Positions 1-8,954 are shown, numbered from the stretch's first letter. The stretch: 64,000 nucleotides of DNA from Rhodobacter sp. SGA-6-6 (GCF_011043545.1 NZ_JAAKGP010000003.1:248001-312000); one strand, 5' to 3'. Made by a program: numbers and translations. The notes: generated by a model not told the origin, from the sequence alone.

Positions 1-56
1 GTTGATGCGATGCGCACGGGCGGGGGCGAGGCAATGCCTCGCCTTTCTCCGCCCGG
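1..56 (+). repeat. Composite intergenic repeat, copy 1 (right end only)
   Basis: These bases match the last quarter of the 210-bp repeat seen in full at 59424-59636, starting with the same GTTGATGCGATGCGCACG string. They hold the terminal palindrome, a GCGAGGCAATGCCTCGC core nested inside CGGGCGG...CCGCCCG arms. The rest of the copy lies outside the window. No gene is needed to explain this stretch. Confidence 0.85.
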
Positions 57-143
57 GGAGGACGGCGGAGCCCGGGGTGACCTCGCCCTCGGTTGCGGGG
101 ACCGCCGATCCGCTCTAGCCTGCCGCCGCGAAAGGGAGCGGTC

Positions 144-803
144 ATGCGGGCAGGGGCGGCACTGGTCTGGGCGGTCGTGGCGGGGGCGGGCGGCCCGGCC
201 CTCGCGCATCCGCATGTCTTTATCGACACCTCGGTCGAAATCCTCCTCGACGACCAGGACCGGGTGACGGCGGTCAGGATCGGCTGGGTCTATGACGAGC
301 TGTTCTCGCTGATGGTCATCGCCGACCGCGAGCTGGACACCGACGCCGACGGCGCCCTGTCGCCGGAAGAAGCGGCGGGGCTGAAGGGCTTCGACATGGA
401 GTGGATGGAGGGCTACCCCGGCGACAGCTACGCGCTGATCGAGGGCCGCGAGCTGACGCTCGGCCCGCCGGAGGAGCCGACGGCGGATTGGGACGGCAGG
501 AACATCCGCACCACCCACTTGCGCCACCTGCTGGCGCCGGTGGAGATCGGCCCCGATACATTCATCGTGCAGGTCTACGACCCGGGCTATTACACCGCCT
601 ATTTCATCCCCTTCGACCCGGTGATCACCGGCGGCACCGGCGCCTGCCGGGCCGAGGTCTGGGGGCCAGACCCCGATGCCGCGGACCAGGCGCTGAAGGA
701 TGCGCTGCTGGAATATGCGCCGGACCAGGACCTGGAGGCGGATTTCCCCGCCGTGGGCAAGAATTTCGCCGAGGAGGTGCGGGTGACATGCGCCGCGCCC
801 TGA
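144..803 (+). CDS. DUF1007 family periplasmic protein
   Basis: 219-residue secreted protein. Residues 1-21 form a signal peptide ending ALA, followed at once by HPHVFID, the hallmark of the DUF1007 family (annotated in databases as an ABC-type periplasmic component, true role unsettled). Residues 65-76 form a canonical EF-hand loop (D-x-D-x-DG-x-L-x-x-x-E), so a bound divalent metal is plausible. I chose the ATG at 144 because AAAGGGAG precedes it and the signal peptide starts there; an in-frame start at 93 would bury the signal. The gene overlaps the NicO-type transporter by 16 bp. That pairing is recurrent and suggests a part in nickel or cobalt handling (inference). Confidence 0.85.
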   Translation: MRAGAALVWAVVAGAGGPALAHPHVFIDTSVEILLDDQDRVTAVRIGWVYDELFSLMVIADRELDTDADGALSPEEAAGLKGFDMEWMEGYPGDSYALIEGRELTLGPPEEPTADWDGRNIRTTHLRHLLAPVEIGPDTFIVQVYDPGYYTAYFIPFDPVITGGTGACRAEVWGPDPDAADQALKDALLEYAPDQDLEADFPAVGKNFAEEVRVTCAAP

Positions 804-1696
804 TCCTCGCCGGCCTGCCGGTGGCCGTCCTGCTGGGCCTTCTCTGGCTGGCGGGCGGCTTCGACGGCATCCTGCGGGCCGCGGCGGCGGCGCAGCGCGA
901 GACGCAGGATGCGCTGGCCGGCGCGGTGCGGGCGATCCGCTCCGGCGAGCCGGGGGCGGTGGCGGGGCTTCTGGCCGTCAGCTTCGGCTATGGCGTTCTC
1001 CATGCGGTGGGGCCGGGCCACGGCAAGGCGCTGATCGGCGCCTACGGGCTGGCGCGGCGGGTGCCGGTGCTGCGGCTGTCGGCGCTGGCGCTGGTCTCCT
1101 CGCTGGCGCAGGCGGCGGTGGCGGTGGCGCTGGTCTACGGTTTGGTGGCCCTTCTGGGCCTGACCCGGCAGGCGGCGACCGGACTGGCCGAGGGGATGGT
1201 GCCCCTGATCGGCAACCTGATGATCGCCGGCCTTGGCCTCTGGCTGCTGGCGCGCGGCCTTGCCGGACTGCTGCGGCGGCAGGCGCAGGAGCGCGACTAT
1301 GACCACCATCATCCCCACCACGACCATGGCCCCGACTGCGGCTGCGGCCATGCCCACGGGCCGACCGTCGAACAGGTGGAGCGGCTGACCGGCTGGCGCG
1401 ATGCCGCGCTGCTGGTGGCCGGGATCGCGCTGCGCCCCTGTTCCGGCGCGCTGTTCCTGCTGATCCTGACCTGGCAGCTGGGCATCGGCGCCGCCGGCGT
1501 GGCCGGGGCCTTCGCCATGGGCCTGGGCGTGGCGCTGGTCACCATGGCGGTGGCCGCACTGGCGGCCTGGGCGCGGGAAGGCGCGGTCCGGCGCCTCTCC
1601 GGCGGCGCGCTGGCCCGCGCCCTGCCGCTGGCCGAGGCGCTGTTCGGCGCGGTGATCCTGGCGGCCGGGCTGGTGCTGGCGGGCCGCGCACTCTGA
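788..1696 (+). CDS. NicO/RcnA-type nickel/cobalt transporter
   Basis: 302-residue polytopic membrane protein. It shows the NicO family signatures HAVGPGHGK (residues 72-80) and RPCSGAL (216-222), about six to seven hydrophobic segments, and a His/Cys-rich cytoplasmic stretch at 170-190 (YDHHHPHHDHGPDCGCGHAH) that should bind metal. Members export or import Ni2+/Co2+; direction cannot be told from sequence. It starts inside the end of the DUF1007 gene (16-bp overlap), so the two are probably translationally coupled. No metal regulator (RcnR/NikR) is visible next to it. Confidence 0.88.
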   Translation: MRRALILAGLPVAVLLGLLWLAGGFDGILRAAAAAQRETQDALAGAVRAIRSGEPGAVAGLLAVSFGYGVLHAVGPGHGKALIGAYGLARRVPVLRLSALALVSSLAQAAVAVALVYGLVALLGLTRQAATGLAEGMVPLIGNLMIAGLGLWLLARGLAGLLRRQAQERDYDHHHPHHDHGPDCGCGHAHGPTVEQVERLTGWRDAALLVAGIALRPCSGALFLLILTWQLGIGAAGVAGAFAMGLGVALVTMAVAALAAWAREGAVRRLSGGALARALPLAEALFGAVILAAGLVLAGRAL

Positions 1697-1769
1697 GCCG
1701 CTGCCACACGCTGCGCTGCGGCGGATTTCGCCCCTTGCCCCGGCAAAAATGCCCCGGCATACCGGCGCG

Positions 1770-3122
1770 ATGACCCGCAACCTGACCTATTCCGCCCATG
1801 CACGGGCCACGCTCGTGCTGGGGCTGCCGCTGATCGGCTCGCATCTGGCGCAGATGGCGCTGCATGTGGTCGATACGGTGATGATGGGCTGGTATGGCAT
1901 GGTGCCGCTGGCGGCGGTGGTGCTGGGCTCGGCCAGCTTCTTCATCGTCTGGGTGCTGGGCGCGGGCTTCTCCAAGGCGGTGATGCCGATGGTTGCCGGC
2001 GCGCTGGCGCGGGGCGACGAGACCCAGGTGCGGCGCGACACGCGGATGGGGCTCTGGCTGTCGATCCTCTACGGGCTGGCGGTCTATCCGCTGTTCTGGT
2101 GGTCCGGCCCGATCCTGGACGCGCTGGGGCAAAGGCCGGAGGTGGTGGAGATCGCCGAGGGCTTCCTGCGCATCGCCGGCCTCGGCATGGTGCCGGCGCT
2201 TTGCGTCGCGGTGCTGCAAAGCTATCTGGCGGCGCTGGGCCGGACCCAGGCGGTGATGTGGGTCACGCTGGCGGCGGTGGGGCTGAACGCGGCGCTGGCC
2301 TGGGCGCTGATCTTCGGCAACTGGGGCGCGCCGGAACTGGGCGCGCGCGGTGCGGCGCTGGCCTCGCTGACCGTGCAGGTGGCCTCGCTGCTGGCGCTCT
2401 GGGCCTATGCCGCCTGGTTGCCGGCGCTGCGCCGATTCCACCTGTTCCAGCGCTTCTGGCGGCCGGACTGGGCGGCCTTCGGCCAGGTGCAGCGGCTGGG
2501 CTGGCCGATCGGGCTGACCTCGGTGGCCGAGGGCGGCCTCTTCCACGCCAGCGCCCTGATGATGGGCTGGGTCGGCACCGCCGAGCTGGCGGCGCATGGC
2601 ATCGCGCTGGAGGCCGCGGCGCTGGCCTTCATGCTGCATGTCGGCTTGTCCAGCGCGGCGACGATCCGGGTCGCCAGCTTCCTCGGCACCGGCGAGGTGC
2701 GGGCTCTGCGGCGGGCGGCGGCGGTGTCGGTCGTGCTGTCGGTGGCGGTCGCGGTCGTGGTGATCGGCCTGTTCCTGAGCTGGCCCGAGTTCATCATCGG
2801 CCTCTTCCTCGACGAAACCAAGCCGGAAAGCGGCGCGATCCTGGCCTTCGGAGTGACGCTGCTGGCGCTGGCGGCGCTGTTCCAGCTGGCCGATGCGATG
2901 CAGGTGATGGCGCTCGGCCTGCTGCGCGGGTTGCAGGACACCAAGGTGCCGATGGCGCTGGCGGCGGTCAGCTACTGGATGATCGGTGTGCCGGCCAGCT
3001 ATGTGCTGGCCTTCCCGCTGGGCCATGGCGGCGTCGGGCTCTGGCTGGGGCTGGTGATCGGGCTGATCGCGGCGGGGGCCAGCCTGATGCTGCGGTTCTG
3101 GGCGCTGGCCCCGAAGGGGTAG
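1770..3122 (+). CDS. MATE family efflux transporter
   Basis: About 450 residues with 12 predicted hydrophobic segments in two similar halves, the MATE/NorM layout. It opens with the family-like GLPLIGSHLAQMALHVVDTV and carries the repeated pattern (GLTSVAEGGLFHASALMMG) at the start of the second half. These proteins expel cationic drugs or metabolites using Na+ or H+ gradients; the substrate here is unknown. An ATG at 1749 is in frame, but the 1770 ATG gives a normal N-terminus. It lies 70 bp after the metal transporter on the same strand. Confidence 0.88.
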   Translation: MTRNLTYSAHARATLVLGLPLIGSHLAQMALHVVDTVMMGWYGMVPLAAVVLGSASFFIVWVLGAGFSKAVMPMVAGALARGDETQVRRDTRMGLWLSILYGLAVYPLFWWSGPILDALGQRPEVVEIAEGFLRIAGLGMVPALCVAVLQSYLAALGRTQAVMWVTLAAVGLNAALAWALIFGNWGAPELGARGAALASLTVQVASLLALWAYAAWLPALRRFHLFQRFWRPDWAAFGQVQRLGWPIGLTSVAEGGLFHASALMMGWVGTAELAAHGIALEAAALAFMLHVGLSSAATIRVASFLGTGEVRALRRAAAVSVVLSVAVAVVVIGLFLSWPEFIIGLFLDETKPESGAILAFGVTLLALAALFQLADAMQVMALGLLRGLQDTKVPMALAAVSYWMIGVPASYVLAFPLGHGGVGLWLGLVIGLIAAGASLMLRFWALAPKG

Positions 3123-3149
3123 CCGTTGCGCCTGTGGCCGGCCCCCGGG

Positions 3150-3190
3150 GCGCTGCCCCGGACCCCGGGATATTTATGGACAGATGAAAC
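3150..3190 (+). repeat. Short element with GGGATATTTATGGACAGATG
   Basis: The 20-mer GGGATATTTATGGACAGATG follows a GC-rich hairpin (CCCCGGGGCGCTGCCCCGG) here and recurs exactly at 56672-56691 after another C-rich run. It resembles the GGGGATATTT part of the two larger elements at 35172 and 63824, so it is probably a partial member of that family. Here it separates the convergent MATE and kpsC genes. Confidence 0.6.
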
Positions 3191-3195
3191 GGGGG

Positions 3196-5256
3196 TCAGC
3201 GCCAGAGGTTTGCATGGCTGGCGAAACGGCCCTGCAGCTTGGCGACCAGCCGGTTCCACGCGCCCGAATGGGGGATGTCGCCCGTCGCCAGCCGCTCCAG
3301 CGCCACTTCGGGCGGGCAGGGGCGGCGGCTCACCGGGTCCCAGTAGCGCGGATAGGCGATCAGCGCGGCATGGACCAGGTGGAGCAGGTCGGGCCGCGGC
3401 TGCAGGCTGCCGTCCTCGCGCCGCAGCCGGCGGCGGGGGACCGGGCCGAGGTCGGTGGTCAGCCCCCAGCCGGCATAGAAGGGCGCGCCGAGGGTCGTCA
3501 CCTTCTTGCCGCGGAGCAGCGCCTCGAAGCCGGTGAGCGAGGTCATGGTCCAGACCTCGTCCACCTGCGGCAGCAACGCGGCGATGTCGGTGCGGGGAAG
3601 GATCATGTCGGCATAGTCCAGCGCCTCCGCCTCCGGGATCGCGCCGGGGCGCAGGCCGGCCTCCACATCGGGATGCGGCTTGTAGAGGATCACCGCCTCC
3701 GGGTTGGCCTCCCAGGCTGCGCGCAGCAGGCCCAGGTTCGTGCGCACCTCGCCGCCGCCCTTCAGGATCGAGGCGTCGTCCTCCACCTGGCCGGGGACGA
3801 GGATGCGGCGGCCCTCCGGCAGGGCGGGGGCGCCGCCGCCGAGGTTGTATTTGGTCAACTGCGCGGCGCGGAGCGCTTCCAGCAGCCGCTCGGCCCGGGC
3901 GCGGCCGCCGGGGGGAAGGGGAGAGAGCAGCAGTTTCTCCAGCCGCGAGGGGCGGCTGGGATCGTAGTAGATGCCGAGGTCGTCGGTCACCAGCGACAGC
4001 GGCGGCACCAGTTCCGCGCCAAGTCCGCGGGAGCGCAGGAAGCCGTCCTCCACCCGCAGGCAGGGGGCGGCGAAGCCCTCCGGTTCCTTGCCGGCCCAGA
4101 TCAGCAGGGGGCGGTCCAACCGCGCGGCGGTGGCAGCGGCGGCGGCAGGGTCGTCTTTGAAGATCAGCGGCTTCTCGTGCCCGAATACCGCCTGCAACCG
4201 GCTGCGCTTCCAGGCCCGCATCCCGGCGGCGACATGGCCGCGGCGGTCCTGCCGGAAGGCGCGGGTCTCGGCCTCCAGCTGGTCCAGCGCCTCCTCGAAG
4301 CTGCACAGCCGGTCGCGGCAGGGATCATACCAGACCGGCGCCAGGATCATCGCCGCGGCGAAAAGCTGGTTGCGGGTCAGGGTCCGGCCGCGGCGCGGCG
4401 GCGGCGTGCGGTCATGGGTCAGGCCCCAGCCGGCATAGAAGGGCTGGCCCCAGACATGGGGGCGGTGGCCGGCCAGGATCGCCTCGAACCCCAGTTGCGA
4501 GGAGATGGTGTAGACCGCAATGGCCCCGTCCAGCAGCGCCCAGGGGGAGACGGGATCGGCCAGCAGGGTGATGCCCGGCCCGGCATGGCGGGGGCCGTGA
4601 TGGCCGGGGCGCAGGCCGGTCGCGGTCTCGGGGTGGGTCTTGATCACCACCGGCGCATGGGGATGGGCCTCGCGCGCATGGGCCAGCATCTCGTCGAAGC
4701 TGGCCTGCGTCGCGCCCGAGGCGCGGACCGAGGCATCGCCGGCGGTCTGGTCCACCACCAGCACGTATCCGGGCGGCGGGGGCGGCAACTCCGGGGCGTG
4801 GATGTTGTATTTGGACAGGTCCAGCTGACGGATACGCTCATATCCCTCCCTCGCGCGGGCAAGGAGATTGGAATTGTCCAACAGATCCGTGGCGAGGATA
4901 TGCTCCAGCGCCGAGGGCGCCGCGGGGTCGAAATGCACCCCGCGCGGGTCGACCAGCAGGCCGAGCGGCGGATCGCCTGCCCGCCCGAGGCGCAGGCTGC
5001 GCAGGAAGGCATCCTCGATCCGCACCAGCGGCAGGCTGCGGCGGGCGGCCAGCCGCTCCCCCCGCCAGGCGGTTGGGCTGGCACCCCAGACCGCCACGCC
5101 GTCGCCCGCCCCCGGAAGGCCGAAGCGCAGCTCGTGGCCCATCAGCGCCAGGATGCGCCGCAGCCGGCGGTCGCGCAGGAAGGACAGGTTCTGGTGGAAA
5201 AGCCGCCGCGGGATCGCCACGGCGGCCTCGGGCTTCGGATCGCGTTCGACGGCCAC
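3196..5256 (-). CDS. kpsC: Capsular polysaccharide biosynthesis/export protein, KpsC-like
   Basis: 686-residue cytoplasmic protein of the KpsC/LipA family. Two halves share the same pattern (LPLVRIEDAFLRSLRLG ... GLLVDPRGVHFDP; then PCLRVEDGFLRSRGLG ... LVTDDLGIYYDP), each later followed by VIxKTHP or ILYKPHP and by YTISSQLGFEA or WTMTSLTGFEA. Established work on the family shows two beta-Kdo transferase domains that build the poly-Kdo linker of group 2-type capsules. It lies 7 bp behind the Wza-like gene, so the two probably form an operon. The ABC exporter (KpsMT/KpsE) is not in the window. Confidence 0.9.
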   Translation of the reverse strand: MAVERDPKPEAAVAIPRRLFHQNLSFLRDRRLRRILALMGHELRFGLPGAGDGVAVWGASPTAWRGERLAARRSLPLVRIEDAFLRSLRLGRAGDPPLGLLVDPRGVHFDPAAPSALEHILATDLLDNSNLLARAREGYERIRQLDLSKYNIHAPELPPPPPGYVLVVDQTAGDASVRASGATQASFDEMLAHAREAHPHAPVVIKTHPETATGLRPGHHGPRHAGPGITLLADPVSPWALLDGAIAVYTISSQLGFEAILAGHRPHVWGQPFYAGWGLTHDRTPPPRRGRTLTRNQLFAAAMILAPVWYDPCRDRLCSFEEALDQLEAETRAFRQDRRGHVAAGMRAWKRSRLQAVFGHEKPLIFKDDPAAAAATAARLDRPLLIWAGKEPEGFAAPCLRVEDGFLRSRGLGAELVPPLSLVTDDLGIYYDPSRPSRLEKLLLSPLPPGGRARAERLLEALRAAQLTKYNLGGGAPALPEGRRILVPGQVEDDASILKGGGEVRTNLGLLRAAWEANPEAVILYKPHPDVEAGLRPGAIPEAEALDYADMILPRTDIAALLPQVDEVWTMTSLTGFEALLRGKKVTTLGAPFYAGWGLTTDLGPVPRRRLRREDGSLQPRPDLLHLVHAALIAYPRYWDPVSRRPCPPEVALERLATGDIPHSGAWNRLVAKLQGRFASHANLWR

Positions 5257-5263
5257 GGGGGCC

Positions 5264-6406
5264 TCAGCTGCCGCTGCCGTTCAGCGTGTCGGCGGTGGAG
5301 GCGATGTTGGCCGTGGCCCCGGTCGCCCCGGTCAGCGCCGAGAGCGTCTTGTTCCACTGGACATAGGGCGCCTCGGTCACATAGACGGTGTCGCCGTCGC
5401 GGATCAGGAAGTCGCGCGCCTCGAACATGCCGTTGGGCCGGGTCAGGTCCAGCACATAGACCATGCGCTGGTCGCCGCGCAGGTCGTTGCGCCCGAGCAC
5501 GATATTGGCGATCTCCGCCGGCTCGTTGCGGAAGACGAAGACGCCGGTCGGGTCGGCGGCCATGGTCTGCAGGCCCCCCACGGTGGCGATGGCCTCGATG
5601 GCCGAGAGGGTTTCCGACTCGAAGGGCACCAGCGCCTGGCTGCCGGTGGCGCCGAGTGCGGTGAAGCGGCGTTCGTCCTGCTCGATCACGATCTGGTCGC
5701 CGGGGCGCAGCGCGATGTCCAGCGCCGGGCTGGACCACAGGTCCTTGAGCCAGACCTTGCCGGTCTTGCCGGCGCGGGTGACGCGGACGATGGCGACGGC
5801 GGGCTCGATCGCCACGCCGCCGGCCTTGGCCAGCATGGCGGCGAGCGTCCGCGTCGGCCGCTCGATGGGGTAGACGCCGGGCGCCATGACCGAGCCGGAG
5901 ATGGTGACCGAGGAGCCGTCGCCAGCCAGGCGGCTGACGGTGACCTGCGGGTCGGGGGTCTGGGCGTCCAGCTTGCGGGTGATCGCCTGCCGCAGCCCGT
6001 CGGGCGTCTGGCCCGCCGCCCTGATCCTGCCGGCATAGGGGATGAAGATATAGCCCTGCCCGTCGACCTGCACCTCGGTCAGGGCGCTGACGCGCTGGCC
6101 GGTGTTGCCGAGAAGCGGGTCGTCCTTGACGTTCTCGAAGATGGTGATCGCCAGCGTGTCGCCGGGCGACAGCGTGTCCGAGCCGACGACGCCGGCCCCC
6201 TTGAAGGCCGAGGAGAAGCCGAAGGAGGGCAGCACCGCGGTGGCCCGGGTGACGCGAGGGTTTACGGTGACGACGAAGGCATCGCCGCCGTTCAGCACCG
6301 AGCCTGCGAAGATTTCCTTCTTGTTCGGACCGGGGCGCGGCAGACCGCAGCCTGCGGCCGTCGTAAGGCACGCAAGCGCGCCGAGGACCGAGGCCCTCCG
6401 GGTCAT
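5264..6406 (-). CDS. Polysaccharide export outer-membrane lipoprotein, Wza/KpsD-like
   Basis: 380 residues, starting with a lipoprotein signal whose lipobox is TAAGC (Cys20). Then come the polysaccharide-export domain (LSPGDTLAITIFENVKDDPL) and SLBB-type repeats (DGQGYIFIPYAGRIRAAGQT; ISGSVMAPGVYPIERPTRTL; LRPGDQIVIEQDERRFTALG). Such proteins form the outer-membrane channel for capsule or exopolysaccharide. The ATG at 6406 is preferred because the signal peptide starts there; an in-frame start lies 42 bp upstream. It precedes kpsC on the same strand and lies 102 bp downstream of kpsS. Confidence 0.88.
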   Translation of the reverse strand: MTRRASVLGALACLTTAAGCGLPRPGPNKKEIFAGSVLNGGDAFVVTVNPRVTRATAVLPSFGFSSAFKGAGVVGSDTLSPGDTLAITIFENVKDDPLLGNTGQRVSALTEVQVDGQGYIFIPYAGRIRAAGQTPDGLRQAITRKLDAQTPDPQVTVSRLAGDGSSVTISGSVMAPGVYPIERPTRTLAAMLAKAGGVAIEPAVAIVRVTRAGKTGKVWLKDLWSSPALDIALRPGDQIVIEQDERRFTALGATGSQALVPFESETLSAIEAIATVGGLQTMAADPTGVFVFRNEPAEIANIVLGRNDLRGDQRMVYVLDLTRPNGMFEARDFLIRDGDTVYVTEAPYVQWNKTLSALTGATGATANIASTADTLNGSGS

Positions 6407-6508
6407 CCTGATGTCCACTGCTCGGGCTCCTTCTCGGATTTGCCTCAAGTTTTGCCCGCAAGCATAGGGAATCCGCGGGGAAAATGAAAGCGCGGCGTTT
6501 TTGCGGCC

Positions 6509-7798
6509 TCAGTTCACCACGCGCAACTGTTGCCGAGGTGCCGCGTTGCCGCTTTCCAGCGCGTCGTAGGGGTCCTGCGCGGAGAGCATCATGTCTACCA
6601 CCTGTCGTAGCAATTCGCGCCGCCCCCGCGAAGAGTAGAAGCCGCCGGGCACCTGGCTGGTTTCCAAGAGGTAGTGGCGGTAATCGCGGTAGGCGCGGGT
6701 GTCGGGGCGTGTGGCTTGGGCGAAAAACTGCTCGATCGGCTGCGGCGAGACGAATTCCGGCTTGGAATAGACCGCCCGGCCGAAGGCCTTCAGCGGCAGC
6801 GACCGCCACAGCACCTGCTGCCCGGCGGTGGAATTCACCGTGACGGCGCTGCGCGCCTGGTTCAAGAGACCGGCTAGCTTGCCGCCGCGGACGAAATGCA
6901 CCCGCTCGGCCACGCCATGTTCTCGGGCCAGCCGGTAGATCTCGCGCTTCATCGCCACGCGGCCGTCTTCCAGCGGGTGGGCCTTGAACACCAGGTGGTG
7001 ATGCGGCGCCGCGCCCTTGGCGAAGCCCTCGGTGACCAGCGTCAGGAACTCGGTCATGGTGGTGAAGGGGGAATGGTCGCGGAAGCTGGCGTCATGCGCC
7101 AGTTGCAGGATGACCAGGTGGTAAGGGAAGCCGCCGAAGCGGATGCGCCAGGTGGCGAGCCGGCGTTCCAGCGCGTGGAAGGGCATCAGCGCCAGCCGCT
7201 TGAGGTAGAGCCGGAACTCCTGCCGCACGGTCAGGGCGCGGTGGGGGCGGAAGTTGCGGTAGTCCCAGAAGCCGGTCATCACGAACCAGTGGTAGAGCGC
7301 GCCCCAGAACACATGCTGGCGCATGTCGCCCCAGCGGGCGGGGGCGTCGGGCAGGTCCATGTCGGCCTTCTCCAGCGCCCGGCGCATGTCGGCGACGGTC
7401 AGGTCCATCAGCCGGGAATGGCCGTTCGCCCCGCCGCGTTCGTAGGTGATCCAGTAGGGGCGGAGATAACCTTCCTCGAACACATGCACGATGATGTTGC
7501 GGGCGCGGGCGATCTCCACCGCGCGGGCGTGGATCGGGCGGGTGTCGCCGTAGAGCACCAGGTCGGTGACGGATTTCTCGTCCAGCAGGGCGGCGAAGGT
7601 GGCGGGCCAGTCCTGCGCCGTGCCGCGGAAGGGGATGTAGGACCTGCCGTCCGGCCAGAACGCCCGGTCGCCGCGGTTGAAGCCGACGCGCCAGCAGGTG
7701 GCACCCGACCGCCGCAGCATGGCGGCAAGGCGCGCGAACCAGGGGCCGTGCGGGCCCTGGAGAAAGAGGAATGTCCTGCCCTGGCCTGATAGCCGCAT
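6509..7798 (-). CDS. kpsS: Capsule biosynthesis protein, KpsS-like
   Basis: 429-residue protein of the capsule synthesis/KpsS-LipB family. Visible signatures are LFLQGPHGPWFARLAAMLRR at the N-terminus, YGDTRPIHARAVEIAR near residue 100, VFEEGYLRPYWITYE, and a C-terminal HHLVFKAHPLEDG ... TVNSTAGQQVLWRSLPLKA. KpsS adds the first beta-Kdo to phosphatidylglycerol, after which KpsC extends it (established for the family). Its ATG at 7798 follows the unrelated repeat-rich leader. With kpsC and the Wza-like gene it makes a minus-strand capsule block. Confidence 0.88.
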   Translation of the reverse strand: MRLSGQGRTFLFLQGPHGPWFARLAAMLRRSGATCWRVGFNRGDRAFWPDGRSYIPFRGTAQDWPATFAALLDEKSVTDLVLYGDTRPIHARAVEIARARNIIVHVFEEGYLRPYWITYERGGANGHSRLMDLTVADMRRALEKADMDLPDAPARWGDMRQHVFWGALYHWFVMTGFWDYRNFRPHRALTVRQEFRLYLKRLALMPFHALERRLATWRIRFGGFPYHLVILQLAHDASFRDHSPFTTMTEFLTLVTEGFAKGAAPHHHLVFKAHPLEDGRVAMKREIYRLAREHGVAERVHFVRGGKLAGLLNQARSAVTVNSTAGQQVLWRSLPLKAFGRAVYSKPEFVSPQPIEQFFAQATRPDTRAYRDYRHYLLETSQVPGGFYSSRGRRELLRQVVDMMLSAQDPYDALESGNAAPRQQLRVVN

Positions 7799-7944
7799 CG
7801 TTACCGCACCCTTGCCCCGCCCATAGGCCCGGATCGCGCTTCTGTGAAGGGGGAACCTCGCGGGTGCGACATCCCTAACTGCGGAGAAGGGCGGAAATGG
7901 GGCGATGGGGTGGCCTATACCCTCGGGGTCTTCCCCGACCGTGT

Positions 7945-8154
7945 TGGCGAAGGCGCGTGCCTTCGCCACAGTGCGCCATTTCAACCAGGACCGGCCGGGC
8001 CCTCAAGGCCCGGCCAGCGCCCGCCCCGCCCTCGGCGGGCGCTTCTCGCCCGCCGGGTCGGGCGCTGGCCTCTCGGGGTCTCGGGCTGTCAGCGTTTCCG
8101 GGTGATAAGTTTCGCACGGGCGGGGCGAGGCAATGCCTCGCCTGTTCCCGCCCG
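7945..8154 (+). repeat. Composite intergenic repeat, copy 2 (full)
   Basis: Full 210-bp copy between the divergent kpsS and ribE genes. Modules in order: P1, a TGGCGAAGGC/GCCTTCGCCA hairpin; P2, GGCCGGGCC (7993-8001) pairing with GGCCCGGCC (8007-8015); P3, a CGCCCGCC/GGCGGGCG region; and P4, a GCGAGGCAATGCCTCGC palindrome inside CGGGCGG/CCGCCCG arms. The rest of the 452-bp gap (7799-7944 and 8155-8250) shows no gene and nothing resembling an FMN riboswitch. Confidence 0.9.
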
Positions 8155-8250
8155 ACGCGGTGGTCCTGAGGGAAGCTGGTCGCCCCAAGGGCTTGCCTTG
8201 CCGCTTGCCACAGGCTTAGGTCTCAGCCGGACAAGACGGGAGAGGCGGCC

Positions 8251-8856
8251 ATGTTCACCGGTATCGTGACCGACGTGGGGCGGGTTCTGGATCTGCGGCA
8301 GGAGGGCGACCTGCGGGTGCGGATCGGCACCGCCTACGACCCGGGCGGCATCGACATCGGCGCCTCCATCGCCTGCGAGGGCATCTGCCTGACGGTGGTG
8401 GACCGCGGCACCGCGGCGGGGCAGGGCTGGTTCGACGTGCAGATCAGTGCCGAGACGGTGGAGAAGACCAACATCGGCCGCAACTCCTGGGCGCCCGGGC
8501 GGCGGCTGAATCTGGAGCGCGCGCTGAAGGTCGGGGACGAACTCGGCGGCCATATCGTCAGCGGCCATGTCGACGGCGTGGCCGAGGTGGTGGCGCTGCG
8601 CAGCGAGGGCGACTCCCTGCGCGTCACCTTCCGCGCGCCGGAAGACCTGGCCCGTTTCATCGCGCCCAAGGGCTCGGTGGCGCTGAACGGCACCTCGCTG
8701 ACGGTGAACGAGGTCGAGGGCCGCGACTTCGGCGTCAACCTGATCCCGCATACCCAGGCGGTGACGACCTGGGGCGAGGTGGCCGTGGGCGATGCGGTCA
8801 ACCTGGAGGTGGACACCATGGCCCGCTATGTGGCGCGGCTGCGGGACTGGGGATAG
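8251..8856 (+). CDS. ribE: Riboflavin synthase subunit alpha
   Basis: 201 residues, the usual length. It begins with the invariant MFTGIVTDVG and has two lumazine-binding barrels: residues 1-95 (start MFTGIV, with CEGICLTV) and about 96-195 (start GGHIVSGHVDG, with LNGTSLTVNEV). The enzyme dismutates two 6,7-dimethyl-8-ribityllumazine molecules to riboflavin and the pyrimidinedione. It lies 8 kb from ribH and the ribB-like gene, so the pathway is split. GGGAGAGG stands before the ATG. Confidence 0.95.
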   Translation: MFTGIVTDVGRVLDLRQEGDLRVRIGTAYDPGGIDIGASIACEGICLTVVDRGTAAGQGWFDVQISAETVEKTNIGRNSWAPGRRLNLERALKVGDELGGHIVSGHVDGVAEVVALRSEGDSLRVTFRAPEDLARFIAPKGSVALNGTSLTVNEVEGRDFGVNLIPHTQAVTTWGEVAVGDAVNLEVDTMARYVARLRDWG

Positions 8857-8954
8857 GCGGCTCCTCGTCGCATTTCATGCGCTCGTCGCGGGCGGGCGGA
8901 CAGCGAGGACAGCGAGGACAAGGCGAAGCCGCCGGACGAGCCCTGCCGGAACGA

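Noticed and set aside
10-267. Short open frame at the left edge
   Set aside because: It lies over the repeat tail and the start of the DUF1007 gene, is Arg/Gly-rich, and has no ribosome binding site.
1539-3026. Long minus-strand open frame opposite the MATE gene
   Set aside because: Composition is Arg/His/Gln-rich with no hydrophobic core or motif; it is an antisense shadow of a clear membrane transporter.
3184-5664. Long plus-strand open frame of 826 codons opposite kpsC
   Set aside because: High G+C opens the antisense frames of real genes. The translation has no family motif, while the minus strand encodes a complete KpsC.
3196-7798. Capsule block as a newly acquired island
   Set aside because: Base composition and codon use look like the rest of the window, and no mobile-element genes or attachment repeats flank it.
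7945-8154. CRISPR array reading of the repeated palindromes
   Set aside because: Copies are long, kilobases apart and not separated by short unique spacers; no cas genes are present.
7799-8250. Possible FMN riboswitch ahead of riboflavin synthase
   Set aside because: No conserved FMN-aptamer core strings are visible. The structure there is the composite intergenic repeat, which also occurs next to unrelated genes.
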